From Ascaphus truei (lineage: Eukaryota > Chordata > Amphibia > Anura > Ascaphidae): a stretch of 64,000 nucleotides of DNA. This document shows, one piece after another, positions 56,991 to 64,000 of the stretch (within the stretch, counting starts at the first letter, position 1; every line of letters begins with the position of its first letter). Under the pieces are notes generated by a model. That model was not told the DNA's origin and ran no database searches. It was given only the letters and a program-made list of their open reading frames with translations. The stretch is from positions 138,896,754 to 138,960,753 of the forward strand of contig CM071570.1 in the NCBI GenBank assembly GCA_036426205.1. Direction: 5' to 3'. The position numbers and the translations under genes are program-made.

Positions 56991-57135
56991 AAGGAGTAAG
57001 CGCCATGTTCCACGCCATGCACAGTACAGCACAAACGTTATGAGACAGATTAGGTTAATGCATAGTGATTTTTAATAAAGTGTGAAATTGCAACAGTAGA
57101 AATGTACAAGATCATTAGATAAAGTGACGTGTATA

Positions 57136-57237
57136 TTATTTCTTCTCCTCAGAAACCTGCCTTAAACACTGCACTGCAGCATTCAGCGTCTCATAGGCAA
57201 AGATATTCATTGTGCCACCTGCCGGACACACACTGAA
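57136..57237 (-). other. Candidate terminal exon, family unknown
   Basis: A good acceptor (TTATTTGTATTGTTTCAG, AG at 57238-57239) precedes FSVCPAGGTMNIFAYETLNA and AVQCLRQVSEEKK then TAA. An ATTAAA lies about 60 bp further on the minus strand. The frame looks coding and ends naturally, but I do not recognise the protein. It is immediately upstream of the forkhead remnant. Confidence 0.35.
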
Positions 57238-58119
57238 CTGAAACAATACAAATAATAATTCGGTCTGACCACAAACGAGGTCCATGCGGCTCAGCGTTGA
57301 GAGGTGCACTTGAGGCCACGGATGAGGTGCAGACAACAAAGTGCTCATACCGCACTTTTGCGCACCTGATGAACATAAATCACACTTTAGCTGTACATAT
57401 ACTATTCCATATAGGGATTTAAAGAGGGGTTACACAAGCTCATTTCTTTCATGTGAAATGTGCTTTACGGAACAATGCTGGAGGGAGGCCAGGGCTCCTT
57501 TTTCTTTAGGAGGTTTATTATTAAAGTGTAAGTTCACTGTTTCCTATAGCATTACCCAAACACTTTGATATGAACTTTTCGTCACAGCAAAAAAAAGAAA
57601 GAAAAAAAAATAGCTGCGAACATCCAAAATGTGAAGCTCTAGTATGAAATATCAAAAATTGACGGTTCTAGGAACTCACATCTGCCTGTAATGTGTCGAA
57701 TACATTACATCATTGAAAATGCCAAAATATTAATAATCTACTGCATTTTGTTTTCTGTTGTACAGATTATTATTTTCTCCTTTGTTCAAGGGAGCTTTCC
57801 AACGCATTTGAGGTTAGTAGATTAACCTGCTTAGAGGGGCATTTAATAAGGGCTGTTCGAGATTGTTCTGGCGTTAGCTGCCACACATATTAATGGTAGT
57901 TAATGCCAAATTGAGCTCTGATAGCCCTTATTATATCTTAGTGAATTCTGGTAATTGTGCCAGAGAGTAGAAAAGGTGAATGTCAAAATTCGATTTGTGT
58001 GTTTTATTTTAATTTTTAGATTTAAAAAAAAATTATTTTCTGAAAATTCTCAAATTTTCACAGTTCTACCACCCACCCATTTATATTGCGAATATTAACA
58101 ATTGTTTTCATTTTGTATT
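57238..58119. other. Intergenic sequence, unassigned
   Basis: 57250-57376 is moderately GC-rich and could hold more of the same locus. The rest is AT-rich. Confidence 0.35.
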
Positions 58120-58620
58120 ATTTACGTTTTATTTGTAAAGAGCCAACATATTCCGCAGCGCGTTACAATGGGGGTACAGAGTTATGTATATTACATAAAC
58201 AGAATAGCATATAAAATAAGGACAAACAAGCACAAACAGATTCAGTACAAAAGGTAATGAAGGCCCTGTTCATTACAATCTAGAGAGAATAAGGGACAAA
58301 GGGTAAAGTGGCTGCTCATTGTGGGATGGAGTAGGACTCAGGGAGGAGTATGGTCCATCTGCACAGCTGATCCCATTTGGGTTTGGGTTGTAGGTGTTAG
58401 GGGGTGTTAGTGTGGAGTTTGGTCCAGACGCATAACACATCCCAATAGGGTTAGAGGGGAGGGACGGGTGCTAGATGTTAGGGGTATGCCAAATAGTCTT
58501 ATTTGAAAAGGTCAGTTTTCATTGAGTTTTTAAATGTGTGAAAGCTGGAAGAGAGTCTGAAGGTGCATGATAGGGAATTCCAAGACAGGTAGGTGTTACA
58601 TTTGCGTATGTCACTTTATA
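58120..58620 (-). mobile_element. L2-like LINE 3' fragment
   Basis: ACATATTCCGCAGCGCGTTA then CAATGGGGGTACAGAGTTAT is the reverse of the tail at 26090-26175. It continues with AATCTAGAGAGAATAAGGGA and AAATGTGTGAAAGCTGGAAG, typical of L2 3' regions. Confidence 0.65.
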
Positions 58621-58999
58621 CTGTCAAGGCGACAGACCCACTAGGCAGAGGTGGAGCGTATAGACCAACCCATACCTTGGATCTATATCCTGAATCAGTA
58701 GAATAGTGTGGTCCGGTTCCGGGGACAGGGCAGGAGAGAGGCAGAATGATCTAAGTCACAGTTCCGGGATCAAGGCTGGAGAGAGAGGGAGAGTAGTCCA
58801 GTAGCAGGCAGGGAGGGGTCTGAGGCAGAGGAAACCGCAACAGGGCTTCTAACAGAAGACAAGGTAGGGAGTACCTTGCACAGGCAAGGAGAGAGGGGAA
58901 TGGAAGCTTTATAAAATGAGAAGGCCAGTGTGAAGAATCCAGCTCAAGAAGAGCAGCCATGATGGTAGAGGCAGCAAAGTCAGGGGGCATCCATGTTGG
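58621..58999. other. Possible gypsy 3' or LTR sequence
   Basis: GGAGAGAGAGGGAGAG and GACAGGGCAGGAGAG stretches directly downstream of the gypsy fragment. No LTR ends were found. Confidence 0.3.
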
Positions 59000-59860
59000 A
59001 GATTCTTATTGTATCCCCCTTTTAGGGGCAGGCTTGGCAGGAAAAGCCTGATGAAAGTTTTTGACCAAGGCAGGTGCGTGGATCTCAGATGTCTTAACCC
59101 AACTCCTCTCGTCACGGCCATAATTTTGTGGAGGGCCGACATAGAAGGATATTATGCTTCGAGAACCAGACCTCATTGCCGATTTGGTATTTAGGTGAAG
59201 GCCTTCTGAGTTTATCCACAATTCTCTTCTATGTTCCTGCCACCATGCGAAGAGTCACCTGTATGCCCTTCCAGAGATTCTGCAGGTTATTGGCCCTCGT
59301 ATCAGCTGCAGGGACACCTACTGCTAAGGAGTTTCATGGCAAAGGAAGTTGGGTTATACCCTAGTGCCGCGAAGAAGGGAGAGCACTTCAGGGACTCTTG
59401 GGATGGGGAGTTCATGACAAATTCTGACAGAGGCAGGAGGTCCGCCCAATCATCCTGCTGCTGGGGGACATGTCATCGGAGGAACTGCTCTAGTGTTTGA
59501 TTGGTCCTCTCCCTTTGGCCATTGAACTGTGGGTGGCAGGCTGCGGGAAAATGGAAGTCAATCACCAAACAACGACAAAAATCCTTCCAGAACCTCGCAA
59601 TGAATTGAGAGCCCCTGTCGGAGGCAATCTGTGTAGGTAAGCCATTCAGGTGGAATATCTCCCTAATGCAAATATCTACCAGCTCTGGAGCAAAAGGGAC
59701 AAAATGTGTCTGCTTGGAGAAGCGGTCAACCATGACCAGGATTACCGGTATGCCCCAGGCAGGGGGGATGCTCCACAATGAAATCCTGTTTAAATGGAAG
59801 GTTCTCTTCCTGAAGGCATTTTTAACAATAAAATACAGCAAATATTTTACGCAGGCAATA
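59000..59860 (-). mobile_element. Ty3/gypsy integrase fragment, decayed
   Basis: Minus-strand frames give QDFIVEHPP, a frameshift, then IPVILVMVDRFSKQTHFVPF (first catalytic D), LPTQIASDRGSQFIARFWKD (second D) and CHPQFNGQRERTNQTLEQFL (catalytic E). A stop follows, then QQDDWADLLPLSEFVMNSPS, SPFFAALGYNPTS and later KYQIGNEVWFSKHNI. This is the D,D(35)E integrase core plus C-terminal part of a Ty3/gypsy pol. Gag, protease, reverse transcriptase and LTRs are absent. Confidence 0.9.
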
Positions 59861-59879
59861 AGATATGCAGCACACACAA

Positions 59880-60204
59880 ATTAAGAAGTAAAAATTTTAT
59901 TTATTGAATCCAGAACTGTATAATAAAACTGTTACACATGTTTAAAGGCATAAATACACCACTAAACCTTCACACAGACTGATCTGGATGATTTCCCTGA
60001 CTGCAGCCTTCTGATTGACATAATGTTGCAACTTTGCAAAGCGTCGTAAGAGCGTTGGATAAGCCATTTTGGCGTTGTAAAACCGCCCATAGGGATGCAT
60101 TGGACAGCGTCGGATAAGCCATTTGTCGTAAAACGAGGCGTCGTAAAACGAAGACTGCCTGTACAGCACTTATTCCCTCGCCTGTTGTCTCTGTAAATTC
60201 CCCT
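59880..60204. repeat. Dispersed repeat with TCGTAAAAC motifs
   Basis: Short related segments (GCGTCGTAAGAGCGTTGGAT, GACAGCGTCGGATAAGCCAT, GGCGTCGTAAAACGAAG) suggest an internally repetitive element. Family unknown. Confidence 0.35.
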
Positions 60205-60352
60205 CAAACCTTAGATTGTAAGCTCTTCGGGGCAGGGATTTCCTTTCCTATTTTGCTGCACTTATTGTATTATTATAATTCCCTGTACTGTATTCTTTGT
60301 GAAGCACTGAATACACTTTTGGCACTATTTACATAAAGACATACAATACAAT
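60205..60352 (+). mobile_element. L2-type 3' tail
   Basis: TTAGATTGTAAGCTCTTCGG then GGCAGGGATTTCC, ending in GACATACAATACAATACAA. Same family as 32940-33125. Confidence 0.7.
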
Positions 60353-63300
60353 ACAATTAAAGAAAACCTAGTGGCGACTTTTTTTATACTTTGCAAATAT
60401 TTGAAAGTGCAAAAAACAACAACACCAACATTTCTTCTGAAAATTTCACCCCTGCAGCTTCAAGAAGCAATATAACATTTTCTCCCTTGTTTTCTTATTT
60501 GTATATGTAAAAAATGTGAAAATGCATAATTCTACATTCGTACCTAAGCTGGCAATTGTTTGGTGCTGCTATTATAAATCTGTAAAGATCCTAATTGTGT
60601 GCCTAACTAAATGGCTTCTTTAGTCAGTGTAACTCAGCAGCTACAATGTATCCGTATATTACTACAGTAACATTATCTATTGTTATAGTTTGCAGCTCAA
60701 ACTGCTGGTAACATTGGCAGCAAATGATCATAAATAGGAACGTGTTTGTAAATATCTGGCACTGCTTGAGAAGTGGGCTAAAACCTGCGTTAGAAATGAA
60801 AGGATGCCTTAAAACCAACAGATACAACTTCGCTGTAGAATGCCTATGTGGCTATTTTGGCTAAATTAGGCGCTGCAAGGGCCTGTAATCCAGTCACAGA
60901 TCACATATATACTGTAGGATAAGGACCTTGCCACTCTACTAATTGGATGCTGGAGTGATTGATTATCCAATTACTCACTGAAACGGAGGACAGTTACACT
61001 ATTACACACCACAGGCAACTAAGTAATAGGCTGCTACATTTGCTGTAAACAATTGATCAAACAGATTGGTTTAGAGGTTACTAAGTAGCAGTTTGTTGCA
61101 TTCAAGGGACGCACGTCCCACTCAGAGGCGTTCACAGCTGTGAGCAGCACAAGTGAACAGCTTGCCCTCTGCCTGCAGCACCTCGCGATGGCCAGTCCCA
61201 CGGAACCCTGGCAGTGCTCTGTCCTTTCAAGCTTATTTCTCTCTGGCTATCTAGCATATAGGGAGGGTCTCATTGTTACCCGTCTTCAAAAATCACCGAG
61301 AGAAGGAGAAGAGAGTTGTATAAGACCCGTGCTCTGCCGGCTCTGGAGTGGCCACAGGTCGTATACAACTCTTTTCTCCATCTTTTCTCAGTGGTTTTTG
61401 AAACAGGTTGATTGTGCTAAGTCCCCCATGTGACTTGGGTCAGAGGATTTACATTTGGAGACAGCCAGGTCTAATCAGTGGATTTTCATAGCCTATCATT
61501 ACAGTGACTAGTTCCCCTATGTATCTAGTTGTGGACTGTCTTTTCAGCAATAATCACCTGTACTGGTGGGGACACTTGAAATGTTGAACCCATGAGACTT
61601 TTGTTTACTTTTCCTGTTGCTCTGTAACCTATGATAGTTTTACATTATTTGCTGTGACTGCGATTTCTTCTGTCTATAGCATGGTACAATATTGGGTTTT
61701 GTCTATAATGTACTGTTAAGATTATAGCACATGATTCGAGGTGGCTTATACCAATTCAGGAGGAATGTACTGCATAGTACATTATTAATTGTCAGCTCTG
61801 CTGTATCACTTATTGTTTTTACCTAGATGGAAGTTTTGGAAGAGAGAGTGCTGGGAAGTAGCATAGTCCCTCAGTTGGGGGACTGTGGGAATGGGCCATT
61901 AGAAGGGGTTGTGGTACCCCGAAGCGTTAACATTGCCCCCCGCATTTGTTTCTCATGTTTTATATTTTTGTTGTTTTTCACTTTCTTACCTTGTCTGTGT
62001 GATCACCTTTCCCCCTACCCTCTCCCTTCCCTTTTCCTCCCCCCTCACTTCAGACCACGCTTGTATATTCATTTATCCTGTATCGGCCACTGCATCATAT
62101 TGCGTTATTACTGCCATAATTTTGTCAATACACATTGATTCTTTTTCATTAGACATACATGTCATAATTCTTTATTGGAGTGTTTGGAACACTCGCTGTA
62201 TTTTACATTGTCCTTGGGGGAGATTGGGGGTCTCCCCACTGTTCCCTTTGCACCCACCAAACACATTATAACTTTAGATTCACTGAAGGTGATTCTGCCT
62301 ATACCGCTTACTTTCTATCTTTAAAAAGCAATTGGCTGGTGGGCAGCATTACTTTATAAAGCCAATTGCTATTATCAGTCCTTCAAATGTGTAAGACGGT
62401 TTGGTATAGAATTTGTGGTGAACCCCAGCAAACCAAACACAAACAAGTTATGCATTCACAGATCTCTATCAACCAAGCCAATCTCCATTCACAGTACAGC
62501 TGTCTGATGGTAATCTGAACCTATAGGTCCCAAGGCAGCTAATAAACTAACAATGAAACAGCACAGGCTGCAATAAATTGCTGTTATATTTTCAAGCCAA
62601 CCAGCTTGGTAATCAGAGTAAACGCTTGTCCCTGGTTTCTGTAAAAGAGTAAAGGGAGTGCCCAAGTCTCCAGAGTCTGCTTGTCTTTGTTGGTCTCCTG
62701 CATCTGCCCCTTGAACTCCTGGGGAATCACTGATGTTAGCTCACTTCATGGAACCGGTCCTCGAACCCATTAGACAGTCTCTATACTTAACTTTATATAG
62801 TGAGTGTGCCGAGTTTTAAGCTTGGCAACAGTGCAGAGAAAGGCCTATTATGGACAAAGGAAAAGGTCTTTAAAATTATTGGAGCCAGCCATGAGCCAAA
62901 ATAATTACCAGATGAATAACTCATTTTGAGATAAACGTTAATTTACATGATGGGCTATATGACATTAAACACATTACTGGATTAAAGTGAATATAGACTG
63001 ACTGTCTTTATTGTACCTTGTTCAGATAACTTCTAAATACAGGGGATCCATGTGTATGGTGAATATAGACACATACTACTATTGAAATTAATTTATTTCA
63101 GACCTGCAAGATTACATGGTATGTGTCAAATGGATCCGATATCTTTTTGGCAGATTGATGTTTCACATGCAAGGGGGCTATATCCCAGTATTACAGTTCC
63201 TGTCAGTATCGCCTCATTTAGGTTGATTTCTCCAGACAAGTTGTGATTCACTTACAGAGCTTGGAGGAGGCCTGCAGAGGTGTCTGTTGGAGGGAAGTGC

Positions 63301-63799
63301 CTCTCAAGGGGGCCTCCCTTCCTCTGACAAATAGCAGGCTGCCTCGTCGGGCACCTCCCAAAACACCCTCCATCCGGCCCCCTCTGACAACACCCTCCAG
63401 GAGGCCCTCCCTGCGAATCTTTCCACCGGTTTGCCAGGAGGGGGCACGAGCCCCTTTACTCACTGGGCCTCGTACAGGAGTCCCAGCTGCTCCCCCTGTT
63501 GGCGGCCATGGCCATTAGTGCAGTAAGGAGACTGCCTAGAGACCCTTATCATTTCCAGAGAAGAGACAGGATAGCTCTCTGAAACACTACCACTACAATG
63601 CCACTCCCCGTTGCTCCCTGTAGTCCAGTTATCATTCCCCTCCCTTCTGCTTCTATTATCTCATGACCATGTCATCCCCAAGCTCCTCGGTCTACCTGCT
63701 ATTTGTCAAGTAATGGAGGAGGTGCTGTTTTCTCGCATAGGTGAGTCTTTTGTGACAATTCATAAAACTGGGAGTTTTGCCATGCAAACTTGTCCAAAA
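60353..63799. other. Intergenic sequence, unassigned
   Basis: No secure gene. 63243-63518 is GC-rich and open in two frames (Pro/Arg/Ser-rich) but resembles no family. Confidence 0.4.
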
Positions 63800-63930
63800 G
63801 CAATGTACACTATCCTTCTCCCACTATCCTTCTCCCACTCTCTCTCCCCCACTAAGTCTCTCTCCCTCCCTGTCCCCCTCCCCCTCCCCTCCATTCCCTC
63901 CTCCCCCTCCATTCCCTCCTCCTGTCCTCA
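63800..63930. repeat. Pyrimidine-rich low-complexity tract
   Basis: CTCCCTCC and CCCCTCC repeats; open frames here are low complexity. Confidence 0.8.
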
Positions 63931-64000
63931 AAATCTACAATCTCACAAAGTCATATTGCAGTTTAATGAATAAGCCTCTTTGTGTGTGTCATTTATGAAT

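Noticed and set aside
63243..63518. GC-rich frames of 71-91 residues
   Set aside because: No domain, no splice context, open in both directions; composition explains the absence of stops.

Overview
The window is vertebrate nuclear DNA, most likely from an anuran amphibian. One recognisable multi-exon gene runs on the minus strand inside introns packed with CR1 and L2 LINE fragments, hAT-, Harbinger- and CACTG-type non-autonomous DNA transposons, palindromic MITEs and solo LTRs. No operons, CRISPR arrays or convincing tRNA/rRNA genes were seen. The amphibian call is an inference from repeat style; only vertebrate is secure.

The gene is GABRR1 (GABA-A receptor rho-1 subunit). Exons are read from about 48.8 kb down to 16.7 kb: an N-terminal linker exon (48730-48783, tentative), the first extracellular beta-strand exon (32677-32744), the large loop A/D/E exon (28440-28663), the Cys-loop exon (27132-27214), the loop B/C exon (25833-25973), the M1/start-of-M2 exon (23945-24097) and the last exon with M4 and the stop (16689-16976). 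Splice sites and phases agree between consecutive exons 32677-23945. Two expected pieces were not found: the exon with the rest of M2 plus M3, and the exon just before the conserved GPAIPVGVD segment. A signal-peptide-like frame at 49683-49910 is a weak exon 1 candidate.

1-10.6 kb: an AT-rich minisatellite (TATGATATTCTATT-like unit) broken up by three DNA transposons. The assembly around the N gap (2017-2139) shows a very large inverted duplication centred near 6600. Its left arm is shorter than the right in every segment, and the last bases before the gap recur at the centre, so the left arm is probably an unpolished or inverted read rather than biology. 10.6-16.7 kb: LINE, SINE and MITE debris downstream of GABRR1. 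17-24 kb: a hAT-like element with a 50-bp minisatellite, then a CR1 LINE carrying an exact 602-bp internal repeat and a 1.8-kb solo LTR with a perfect target-site duplication; the missing GABRR1 exon should lie here. 29-31 kb: a Harbinger-like element with an embedded palindrome. 34.4-37.2 kb: a long L2 LINE. 39.9-41.2 kb: a second solo LTR next to a CACTG-ended MITE. 43-46.7 kb: a second CR1 split by a 1.66-kb foldback insertion with a 15-bp target duplication.

50-64 kb lies upstream of GABRR1 and is mostly unassigned. It contains a broken forkhead (FOX) DNA-binding domain near 56.8-57.0 kb, several exon-like modules with splice sites around it, and a decayed Ty3/gypsy integrase at 59.0-59.9 kb.
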